From assembly GCF_029227915.1 (NCBI RefSeq), contig NC_079885.1, forward strand, positions 9,716,001-9,780,000: a stretch of 64,000 bases of DNA, in the 5' to 3' direction. Made by a program: the position numbers and the translations under genes. Source of the stretch: Hydractinia symbiolongicarpus. Lineage: Eukaryota > Cnidaria > Hydrozoa > Anthoathecata > Hydractiniidae. Positions 55,081-64,000 of the stretch are shown here, piece after piece. Below the pieces are notes generated by a model that saw only the letters and a program-made list of their open reading frames with translations, searched no databases and was not told the origin of the DNA. Within the stretch, counting starts at the first letter, position 1; every line of letters starts with the position of its first letter.

Positions 55081-58000
55081 CCCTGAGGATGATGAAGTCC
55101 CCATTGTTGAGCAACCGGGTGATGTCACTGCTCAGAGAAGGTTGGACCACGGACGTTATCTTGTCATCGTGAATGCGGTCAATACCGTGAGTTACAGTAG
55201 TTTTTCTTCAAAAAGTTATACAGAATATAAATATAGTTTACTTATAAGTAAATAAAAGGTTTTTGAACAAGTAGCGCAAGTGAGGCTACCATTCTGTTTT
55301 TTCTGAAAAGAGGAGATTCCCAAGGAATTCTTATGTTGTAGTTGTCGTGCTAACATGCATTGTGCGGTTAAGAAATTTGTGGAGATTCCCTGAGCTGAGT
55401 CGTTCTTTGCTTAGCCTCTAATAATAGCATACACCAAGTTTACAAATATTTTTTTCAGGATTGAGTTATGTAGAAATCAGGCTTCTTTTCTTACATTCCA
55501 TGAAGCCTTATGAATCTACAAGAACATCACGTCAACATTTGACAAACTTTATTTGTCCAAATTTAATCTTACCTTTCATTTTTTAGCCAATTGAGCTCAG
55601 AATCCAAAAATTAGAAAAAAATTATTAGAACTTGTTCAGCCCCAGTGAGTAGACAGAAGAATTACGTACATAGTCGTTAGCCCGTGGAAAATCCACGGGT
55701 TCGCCCGTCCTTTTTATACCGCATTGCGTGCTTCTCGCTATTGCGCAGCTAAGCTACCATTTTGCGTGACAGACAGACAGACGTGTACGGGTATTATAAT
55801 ATAGATATCAGAGATATCAGAAGGAACAAATTGACTGTACGAGATATCTTTTCATATTACGAATTCCAAAATTAAAATATAATCAGAAGAACAGGGAAAA
55901 AAGACCAATGGAACTCCGAGCCTTGTTATTAACAAGAAAAGCGAAAGCAAAGTTTAGCACTTTCTTAATGTGGAGCAAAACTTGGAAAGGGGACATTGAA
56001 AAAGTACTTTTACCCCAGGGGAACTCTGGGGAGGGGTGAGAAAGTGATCGCTAGAAGTGTAAAAACTATGCCCTTTTGATCATCGCATTTCTTTATTATA
56101 AAATAATAATTAGCGCTTTGTTTTCGCAAAGAAGAACCCAGTTTGAACAGACATTTAAAAGATATTGCATGTGACGTTAAATAAACGTCACGTGCTCTCT
56201 GGGAAGGGGATGTTATGCACGAATATACAAACAGGACATATAACACCAGAAAACGTTAGCGAACAATTTCAGAGGGGTGAGGGAGGGGGAGGGCATAAAA
56301 AATAAATAATTGACCTAACGTAATTTTTAATTGCCCTTAAAATTATAGTAAAATAAAAACAACCTTTATATATACCATATTGTAATAACGCTTTCTTCGT
56401 TTTAAAAAGGTACTTGCTTTGCTCACGTTAATACTCATGGGCTATTGGAGTGACAGTGTTTATCAGCTTCACACAAGAGACAGCAAAACAAGATTCTTCA
56501 TGTACACCACCATTCACAGCTTTGTCGTGTTAGTCATTCTTGTAATGCTGAATTTGCTTGGAAAGAAGAAATTCAATCCCAGGATAGTGGATGGCGTGGT
56601 AAGTGATAACGTAAAGAATCTCCCTGATCTCAGTCGTCTAAAGAGATTTACCGTTACTTTGATAAATTAAGCAATCCAGTTGCAGGATACGTCGCCGCGT
56701 AGTGAACATGGTCTTAATCTAGACGATGGTCAGTATGTGACGACGAAATTCTGGAGACCAATGTTTGCGTACCTTAGACGGAAGTCGTTGCAGTAACGTC
56801 GATTTGATATCAATGTAATAATAACCTTCAGTTACAACAACTTTTGTATAGTCTGATGAAGACCTTCAATAAGGAGGTTGAAATATTACTAAAAGAAAAA
56901 CAAAAACGCTGAACGACCATGTATATGTGTTTAAATTAAAATGAAGCAATTAAAATCAAAGTTGAGCATCATGTGGACCATTTTAATAATTTATTTATTA
57001 GATTTATTTACCCAAGACAATTTTAATTTCTATTGATACTGTTATCAAAAACATCCTGCAAAAGAGGTCCTAGTGCATTTAAAGCTTCCATTTAAACTAT
57101 GGCAGCTATAGAGGCACAGTAATCGGTTAAGAATATAATTCTATTTTTATACTAAAAGGATCGATTCACTCTTTTATATCCTCTAACATGGCTCCGCTGG
57201 GGTTTGAACATAAGACTGAACTGAATTCTCTACCACAAAGTTATCAAATATGATTTTTATGTACCAAACGCTATTTTTTTAGTGTGCAGTCAACTGTTTA
57301 ATTATTGCTTTCTTTCTTCTGATTGGTGGATCATTATCTGCTACCAAGCTACACAATTGGATAGATGTGAAAGTTATAGAATACAAACACTATCATCTCC
57401 AAGTTAGAAATCATACTAATATTTGTGAAACCCAAAAATCCTCTATAAAGTGTGAACTACTAGCTGCTGCAGTGGTAAGTAAATCTTCTTCTTCTTCTTC
57501 TTCTTCTTCTTCTTCTTCTTCTTCTTCTTCTTCTTCTTCTTCTTCTTCTTCTTCTTCTTCTTCTTCTTCTTCTTCTTCTTCTTCTTCTTCTTCTTCTTCT
57601 TCTTCTTCTTCTTCTTCTTCTTCTTCTTCTTCTTCTTCTTCTTCTTCTTCTTCTTCTTCTTCTTCTTCTTCTTCTTCTTCTTCTTCTTCTTCTTCTTCTT
57701 CTTCTTCTTCTTCTTCTTCTTCTTCTTCTTCTTCTTCTTCTTCTTCTTCTTCTTCTTCTTCTTCTTCTTCTTCTTCTTCTTCTTCTTCTTCTTCTTCTTC
57801 TTCTTCTTCTTCTTCTTCTTCTTCTTCTTCTTCTTCTTCTTCTTCTTCTTCTTCTTCTTCTTCTTCTTCTTCTTCTTCTTCTTCTTCTTCTTCTTCTTCT
57901 TCTTCTTCTTCTTCTTCTTCTTCTTCTTCTTCTTCTTCTTCTTCTTCTTCTTCTTCTTCTTCTTCTTTGCTCATGTGTTTGATATTTCTTTTAGGGACTA

Positions 58001-58081
58001 GCACTCATTCTGATGATTGGATGTCTCATTCAAACTGCTCTCCATTGCATTGCACTTTATCGAAATCGTACCGCAAAATAA
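55081..58081 (+). CDS. Tetraspan (MARVEL-like) membrane protein 2, start exon not found
   Basis: Exons 55081-55186, 56410-56598, 57283-57474 and 57995-58081 (TAA), with phase 0 at all three internal joins. The second exon is 189 bp, the same as in paralog 1. TM1 spans LVIVNAVNT then VLALLTLILMGYW. TM2 is TIHSFVVLVILVMLNLL, TM3 CAVNCLIIAFFLLIGGSLSA and TM4 GLALILMIGCLIQTALHCIA. The TM3-TM4 loop has CETQKSSIKCELLAAAV, matching CEMHKEDIKCDLLTSAA in paralog 1. It ends soon after TM4 and lacks the Thr-rich tail. The frame is open to the 55081 acceptor without an ATG, so an upstream exon ending in phase 2 is required. Confidence 0.78.
55670..55805 (-). mobile_element. Miniature non-autonomous Helitron, 136 bp
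   Basis: Minus strand: A|TCTATATTATAATACCC, GTCTGTCTGTCTGTC, AAAAAGGACGGGCGAA, hairpin CCCGTGGATTTTCCACGGG, then CTAACGACTAT. The last base departs from CTAG. It lies in intron 1 of the second tetraspan gene and is the longest undamaged-looking unit in the window. Confidence 0.75.
57175..57250 (-). mobile_element. tRNA-like SINE head
   Basis: Minus strand shows TTTGTGGTAGAGAATTC (A-box-like) and GTTCAAACCCC (B-box). Short, body not evident. Confidence 0.4.
57484..57967 (+). repeat. Perfect (TTC)n microsatellite, 484 bp
   Basis: About 161 uninterrupted TTC units (GAA on the minus strand), starting 9 bases after the exon-3 donor of the second tetraspan gene. It is a homopurine-homopyrimidine mirror repeat able to form triplex DNA. 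Confidence 0.97.
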
Positions 58082-58426
58082 ACTAATAAAAAATCCTCCA
58101 AATGAAAGTGGAGTCCTATGTGATGGTTGTTCATTTGAAGCCTAAATGAGGCTTCTTGTATGGTTACTGCGATAGATTGAGAATCTTCAGATTAAGTTAT
58201 CAATTTTTGCCTATAAGTAAAGCCTTGTCTCACAGACCATTTTGAGTTATATTATTTTCTGTTTGGGTGAATGAGACATTCCACTAAACCTTCCACATAC
58301 TGAAACAAAGTACTTTTAACGTACTTGTATGATTTTATCGTTTCCATTTGACTGCTTACGGGCTTGTTTGTTAGCGCATGCGCAGTTGTACAAAATCTAT
58401 AATTTTTGTCAGATTCCGCATACGGT

Positions 58427-58520
58427 ATATATAGCGCAAAATGCAGTAATATTGAAGGATTAATTGAGTACTTACGTACGATGATTGATCCCGACTTTAT
58501 TTCCCAGTCTTCTGCGCAAG
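58427..58520 (+). promoter_or_regulatory. TATA-containing promoter with possible first exon
   Basis: TATATATA at about 58427-58434 is followed by an ATG at 58481 and a short frame (MIDPDFISQSSAQ) that meets a good donor (GTGAGT) at 58521. No downstream exon was recognised, so a gene here is speculative. Confidence 0.3.
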
Positions 58521-58859
58521 GTGAGTATTAGACTTCAAAGCATAAACACGGCCAGCAAGTGCGCTTAAAAAACAGTTAGAACGGTAAGATAAAGAAAAAT
58601 ATTAATAAACTGAGCAAACGTCTTTTAACAATATAATGTTACAGTATGTAAATGTTAAAAAACGCAAACTAAGATTCATGACTTGTCGCTTCCATTGCTG
58701 AATCCAAGAGCGAGGCACCAAGATCATGAAGACTATCACACTACCAATAACATCTCTACAATACTCCAAGTGCCATACTTTAAAATGACGTTAAAAAAGT
58801 GCCCCTGTAATTTTTGCTTTGCTGAAAGATAGCGACCCGGAAAAAACACTGGTATCAAT

Positions 58860-59470
58860 ACCAGCCGAGGTCATAGCTGATTGTATACATCGTGAGAGTG
58901 TATCCTTAGAGGCAACATGATGGGCTTTCCCAAAGGATAAAAAAAGGGGAGCAATTTTCTCAGGTATCAACTTCTCTTTTTAACAGGTAGACTTCGGTAC
59001 ATTTTATTTGGCATAAATCTGGGTCATAAGGAAATACCTTGTCTGATTGGAGATGACTTTTGTTTCTTGTTACCTTCTCTTCACTGCAATGATATCGACA
59101 GTAGCTCTTTATCTTGTAACGATTCCCGGAGACAGGCAACATGAGCAGCGAAAAAGTTTGGTGTAGAGGATGTTGTCTTTTTGTTTCCGGTAGAAACAAC
59201 AATCTAGACTAAGGAGGAAAAAACACAGGTGTCCTGTATAACATATTAATCGTTTCAGGAAACCAAGTCTGCGATGACCAAAAAGGTACTATAAGAATGC
59301 CTGTGGCTTGATCCATATTAATCTTTGCAAGAACTTTTCCACATTCAAAGACCATTCAATGTTATCCTGAAATTGTCTTGATTTATAATCAGCTACAGTA
59401 TTTAATACACCAGGTATATGACAAGCTGATAACCAAACATCACGTGTTCTAGCTAACTCCTATATTTCAA
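58860..59470 (-). pseudogene. DIRS-like retrotransposon pol fragment
   Basis: Minus strand reads RDVWLSACHIPGVLNTVADY, then KSRQFQDNIEWSLN, then in another frame VPFWSSQTWFPETINML and LLFLPETKRQHPLHQ. The 'HIPG..N..AD..SR......EW.L' pattern is the RNase H end of DIRS-type or related pol proteins. Frameshifts present; no long repeats seen. Confidence 0.55.
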
Positions 59471-60670
59471 CAGCTAATTTTTAGTTTGAATTGCTTTTTA
59501 TTACCTTTTTAACAAGAAAAATCCAATTCAATTTTTTTTAACATAAAATTTCAAATCAATTTGAATATAAATTCGATAGGAAATTAGCGTTGGCAGTCCT
59601 TGGCAAGAGCAAAAAACCAAATTCAAATCAATTTCTTTTCAATTTTAAGATAAGCCGATTTTAAAGGAATTCTAATACAAAAAATGTTTTTTTGTGTACT
59701 TAAACAGGATACAAGTTGCTTATCAAGTCTTTTGGAATTTAAAAGATATTAAACATTTGGTAACTTGTGATGGCTCTGAAACTGTGCTGATATCTTTATT
59801 ACACTTTGTTTATTTTGGACCTGCAGCAGAGTAATTTCATTACAGACGAACAAGAATGCACAAAAGACCGATGCAGGAAACCACGAGTGAATTATTGTGA
59901 ATTATTCCTTCGGGCAATCATACTTTCTAAATATTATGTTAATCATAGTAATTAAGTAGTCTATTTTACGGAACATATTTTGAAGAACAACTTGAGACTT
60001 TTGAAAACAAATGGAACGAGTCATGTGATTTCGTTCAGCCAGATGGTATAATTATAAGTAAAAAATAGAATAATTAACATAAAGTTCAGAAAACTATTAA
60101 AATATATATTTGAAAATTTCTGTTGTGTGAATTTATATTTTTAAAAACATTCCATATTACGTAAGACAACCTTCATTTTTATTTATAGGATACGTGACAT
60201 TGAATGAGATAATCAGAATTTTTTTTCGCACGAGCGAGACCCTGTTATGTATGTAAAATTAATTTGGATAAATAATATTTCTTTTTCGGTAAAAGTTAAA
60301 TAAATGATAATGAATAATTTCTTACCAAAAAAGGTGTGCCATTTTCATCTTTTATCCTTATCTCTGTCAATACTAGTTGTATAATTTAGCATATTTCAAG
60401 CTTCCTTTCCTTTTTTTTTTGACTTTAAACTTATACAATACGTTAAATTTAATTAATAAAATATATGAAACATAATGTAAGGACTCCTATTAAATACAGT
60501 CACATGCTTGCTAAATCTAAAAATCTAAATTTCGATGTCAAACAAATACACTAAAACACGTGCTCTAAAACACATAACAGTCAACTTCTTAGAATTTATG
60601 TACGTTACCTTTCTATAGCGTTTCTCTGTTCTGATCGCTATGTTTTAAGCAATATATTAGAACTTCCAAC
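59471..60670. other. No feature seen
   Basis: AT-rich sequence with scattered short ATCAATTTGAAT-like repeats. No gene, RNA or TIR recognised. Confidence 0.5.
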
Positions 60671-60678
60671 ACAAGACA

Positions 60679-60897
60679 TCATAACAACACACATGGTACC
60701 ATAACAACACACATGGTACCATAACAACACATATGGTACCTTAACGACACACATTGTACCATAACAACACACATGGTACCATAACAACACACATGGTACC
60801 TTAACAACACATATGGTACCTTAACGACACGCATGGTACCATAACAACACACATGGTATCATAACAACAAACGTGGGACCATAACAACACACATGAC
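60679..60897 (+). repeat. 20-bp minisatellite, 11 units with 80-bp higher order
   Basis: Unit CATAACAACACACATGGTAC. Variants (CATATGG; CTTAACGACAC) recur in the order A-A-B-C, A-A-B-C, A, then decay, so the array appears to have grown by 80-bp blocks. Confidence 0.9.
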
Positions 60898-60899
60898 AA

Positions 60900-61990
60900 G
60901 TTGTACTGTCACCGCAGGATTTTCCTCATTCGCGGCTATTCGCTAGGTTGAAATAATAATAACAGTAACAGATCTCCTTTTCACCTTTTTGTGCAAGGAT
61001 AATTTACATTTTGTGATTGTCTTTACTGACAGGTTTTTGTGCTTTCCTGGTTTTTTAACTTTTAATGATTTGTTCATGCCGTCAACGTCATGGAGATAGC
61101 ATTTTATGTTAAGCTACATATGGTCAAAATATATCACGCAAAGGTTATCCATGTGCCAGCATATCTTTAAAAATCAGGCAATTAAATCTGCCTCCCGACC
61201 GAATTCAAATGTTACATTGTGCAGCGTTCATTTCTCGTGATATATGGTATTTCTTCCCTGTGATGTTTTTATTCTTTTATTCATTTCTTTCAGATCTTTT
61301 TTACTCGATTAAAGGTCGAATCAAACGAATTTAAAAGTACTACTGATGTTATTCAGAACAAAGGTGTGCGGCAAAATAAGGTCCAAAAATCATCTTAGCA
61401 AAAAGTGACAGGTACCTGTTAAGCATTAGTTGTTTAATGGGTTTAAACAAATATTGAAGGTTAATCCGAATAGTTGAACTTAAAACACTACAACGTGTTT
61501 GAAACAATGACCTGGAAAAAGCTACCCCTGCTGGACCATATTTTTAGCGATTCTTTTTAAACTTATCATCGAAATTAAATTTTAAGCAGACAATGTTAAA
61601 AACGCATTTTAAAACTATCAATTTCTTTTCATTTCGACCTTACCTGACTGAAAAAAAGTACATCCATGGTGTCTGGAAAAAATCCGTTTAGGGAAAAGCT
61701 AAAACAAATTGGTTAAATGAAAATATGATTCAGAATGATGATAAAACAAAAAAATGCTGTTGTGTTTCATTTAAACCTTCACTAGAGTAGTACTTGTAGG
61801 AGAGAAAGCACAAAAATCAATATAAAACTTGAAAGAACGAGTTTAAATAAACAATTCTTATCTTAATCTTTTAATAGATATTTTTTCTTCGCATACCTTT
61901 TTTTTACCAATAGTTTTATTGTTTCAACATTTACGCTTGAGTAAGGACAACTAAGTTTTAAGAAAACATTTCAAAAAACTTAATGGTATT
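60900..61990. other. No feature seen
   Basis: AT-rich spacer downstream (3') of the minus-strand Cys-rich gene. No coding or repeat structure recognised. Confidence 0.5.
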
Positions 61991-61996
61991 CATTAT

Positions 61997-62290
61997 TTAT
62001 TTCACCGTCTTTTTAATTTGTTTACACATTTTCATACATTTCAAGTAAAAGAAACGGCATTCATAGAATCCACACTCGGATTCTTTACTCTTCTCTTCCT
62101 TCACACACAAATCCTGATGATGTTTACAGTAAGCTCGACATTGCAGGGATCCAGTTTGTTCTTTGACATTTTTAAACTCTTCTTTCCATTGCTTCACAGT
62201 CCAACCGTTTTTTATATATGAATTAGCAAGGTTTACGCAAGCGGAGAGTGCAATTATCACCAAAATTGCCTTCACCAAGGTTTCCTTCAT
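61997..62290 (-). CDS. Small secreted Cys-rich protein A (97 aa)
   Basis: Single-exon frame, ATG at 62290, TAA at 61997. The signal peptide is about residues 1-24 (hydrophobic ILVIIALSACVNLANS). The mature part has a WTVKQWKEEF motif, then Cys spaced CX3CX6C, a further CX4C and CX3C, eight Cys in all, and a Lys-rich end. The related start at 63797 (+) shares W-x3-x-W, the EF/TF aromatic and the first Cys spacing. Family and function unknown. Cnidarian secreted Cys-rich proteins include venom, defence and structural types, and nothing here decides between them. Confidence 0.72.
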   Translation of the reverse strand: MKETLVKAILVIIALSACVNLANSYIKNGWTVKQWKEEFKNVKEQTGSLQCRAYCKHHQDLCVKEEKSKESECGFYECRFFYLKCMKMCKQIKKTVK

Positions 62291-62469
62291 TGTGTCTAAA
62301 TAAAGAAGCCGAGCTGTAAATATTTTAAAAAGCTCTAAAGTTTTTTATTTCTCTGTCTTGAGAATCATTATGTTCTATGAGTTAAAGACAAATATTGTTA
62401 CTCTAAAATAGCGCATTTCTACCTGGTTGAAGCGACAGAATCTTCGAGACTATTTCAGTTGCGGAAAGA

Positions 62470-62484
62470 AATCGTATATATAAG
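62470..62484 (-). promoter_or_regulatory. Possible TATA box for Cys-rich gene A
   Basis: Minus strand CTTATATATACGAT lies about 180 bases before the ATG. The distance would need a long leader or a 5' UTR intron. Confidence 0.25.
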
Positions 62485-63056
62485 CGGAACATGTTCATTG
62501 GCTTTTGCGACGAAGCGCAGCAAGTACAGAATGTAGGTCATTAATTCAGATTGACTTTTGACGTTTTTTACTTTGCGCATGATTTTTGGCGTTGAAGACT
62601 GATACGAAATAATACTACACATTATCATTATATTGAGCACAATATACCATATATCAACTGGTTTTACCTCAAAAGAAAACTCAAACACCTTCCCTTACTG
62701 ATACAAAATAATAGTACACATTATCAACCGGGGCGTGTTATATACTTCTTCCCATAATTAAAAAAATTGAAGACAAAAGGTAAGTACTATTTTATACGTA
62801 CTTTATACACTTTTGATAAAGAAAATTCTTTTTGTGGCGAAGTTTTTATTTTTAAACATTGAAATTTTTTTCATTACTTAGATCAGGTAGCATTGTCTGC
62901 GTTATTTTTACAGGAATATTTTTATAGGACATAATTTGTCAAAATTGGTTTCTTATTGGCTGTAACGAGACATGCATTTTATCTGGTTATGCTGAAATAC
63001 TTTTTTAGCTCTTTCTTGAAATGCGCAAACAGCATCACTTGACTAGTGCTCTGCAG

Positions 63057-63084
63057 CCATCTTCAAAACCTTTTACCATGGCAG
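63057..63084 (+). other. Possible first coding exon (ATGGCAG|GTGCGT)
   Basis: AGCCATCTTCAAAACCTTTT then ACCATGGCAG, a good start context, ends directly at a GTGCGT donor. No continuation recognised within the window. Confidence 0.2.
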
Positions 63085-63796
63085 GTGCGTTGATCGGGTA
63101 AGCAACGTCGCAAACGCACTAACATTACGGAGCGATATATTAATAATGTGTGCTATAAAACACTTTTTCCAAATACATTATGTCCGAACCTTCAACTGAT
63201 TTTGTAGGGAGGGGTATATATGTGCCTACTGCAAAGTGCTTGCATCAAATTTAAAGTTTAATACTTTCTAATTTCTTAATTGTTATGGAATTTTGTTACT
63301 GGTAATATTTTCATGATTGGCATCTGCTTTAAAATGTGTACCTGTTTATCATGTCAAGAATGATTAAAAATTGCTTAAAATTGTACAAATCTGATATAAA
63401 AAACATGTAAGTGTTAAAACTTCACAAAGGCTTTACTTTTTTGATTCGGACATTCTGGCTTTTCTTTCCATATCTATTTTAAAAAATTGATAAAAATTGA
63501 TGACATGTAAAAAAATTAAGTACAACAATAAAGAATTATATGCTAGTTTATTCCTTTGATCTTTATAACCTTCCTTTATACCCAACAAGGCTAAAAAGAC
63601 CATATCAAATAGTGTGTTGTTGTTGCTTAACGCAAATTTAAGTAAGTTTATCTATAATCTACTAATGTTCATATGGGATTTTATCATATGCAATAGATTA
63701 GAAGAGGATTTCAATGTTTTTGTCATATTTTTGTCATAATTCTGTGTGTAAGAAGGTATATTTAAGTGATGCTTCATTTTCTTATAGGATAACATT

Positions 63797-64000
63797 ATGT
63801 TCATCTTGAAGTTATTTGCGCTTGGTTTACTATGTTCTTGTTCTGCTGAGACGTATTATAAATTAAAATGGCGCAAGAACGAATGGGACGAGACATTTGC
63901 GAGGTCAAAAAAGCTATATCCGCCATTAATATGCAAAAACGAGTGCAATACAGCTCGTCATAATTGTCTTACCAGCGTGGAAAAGTGTAACGACCAAATT
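63797..64000 (+). CDS. Small secreted Cys-rich protein B, cut by window end
   Basis: ATG 63797, preceded by an acceptor-like TTCTTATAG, so a 5' UTR intron is likely. Sixty-eight codons are visible. The signal peptide MFILKLFALGLLCSCSAE is followed by a WRKNEWDETF motif matching WTVKQWKEEF of protein A, then CKNEC and further Cys (CX3CX6C then CX6C). It is a divergently arranged paralog of protein A, 1.5 kb away. The frame is open at base 64000. Confidence 0.75.
   Translation, partial: MFILKLFALGLLCSCSAETYYKLKWRKNEWDETFARSKKLYPPLICKNECNTARHNCLTSVEKCNDQI

Noticed and set aside
57367-58086. Long open frame with poly-Ser (and poly-Glu on the other strand)
   Set aside because: Product of the TTC repeat; it reads through the donor at 57475 and acceptor at 57994 of a real intron.
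60679-60897. CRISPR-like array (20-bp repeats)
   Set aside because: The repeats are contiguous with no spacers, in a eukaryotic setting; it is a minisatellite.

Overview
This is AT-rich metazoan nuclear DNA with intron-bearing genes and many transposable elements (TEs). The TE mix (pogo-type transposase beside a HIRAN gene, P-type THAP element, P2X7-like zinc-cluster fragment, SWIM/YqaJ gene, DIRS and LINE scraps, tRNA-derived SINEs, mini-Helitrons) suggests a cnidarian, possibly a hydrozoan. That assignment is inference. Nothing looks prokaryotic, and there is no CRISPR array or operon.

Layout. 291-5270 (+) holds the C-terminal half of an SLC22-type organic ion transporter. A tandem duplication (4022-8504 and 8505-13107) copied that gene's last three exons together with the first coding exon of the next gene. 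8384/12987-22500 (+) is a complete RBM39/CAPER splicing factor of about 536 residues. Its RS domain is built from nine small exons that are all phase 2 at both ends. 24267-30024 (+) is a four-exon tetraspan (MARVEL-like) protein whose large second intron contains a pogo-like transposon with a HIRAN gene. 30.7-40.7 kb is a TE graveyard: a broken SWIM/YqaJ gene, a LINE scrap, a TIR element carrying a vertnin/OTU-like gene, and a P-like element (36575-40644) with 7-bp target-site duplications, a zinc-finger gene and a THAP transposase lacking its catalytic core. 40.9-47 kb is repeats, including a 742-bp TTAA MITE. 47768-49778 (+) is a secreted PAN plus F5/8C (fucolectin-like) gene with a probable frameshift. 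55081-58081 (+) is a second tetraspan gene with the same exon plan as the first. 61997-62290 (-) and 63797-end (+) encode two related small secreted Cys-rich proteins.

How the pieces relate. The host genes look independent: membrane transport, splicing, membrane tetraspans, secreted lectin, secreted peptides. The clearest links are the two tetraspan paralogs, the two Cys-rich paralogs, and the duplication joining SLC22 to RBM39. Both tetraspan genes carry a very long perfect microsatellite in the same intron (CTGT, 427 bp; TTC, 484 bp). The CTGT tract grew inside a miniature Helitron whose relatives recur across the window.

Family calls rest on reading the translation by eye. No database search was run.
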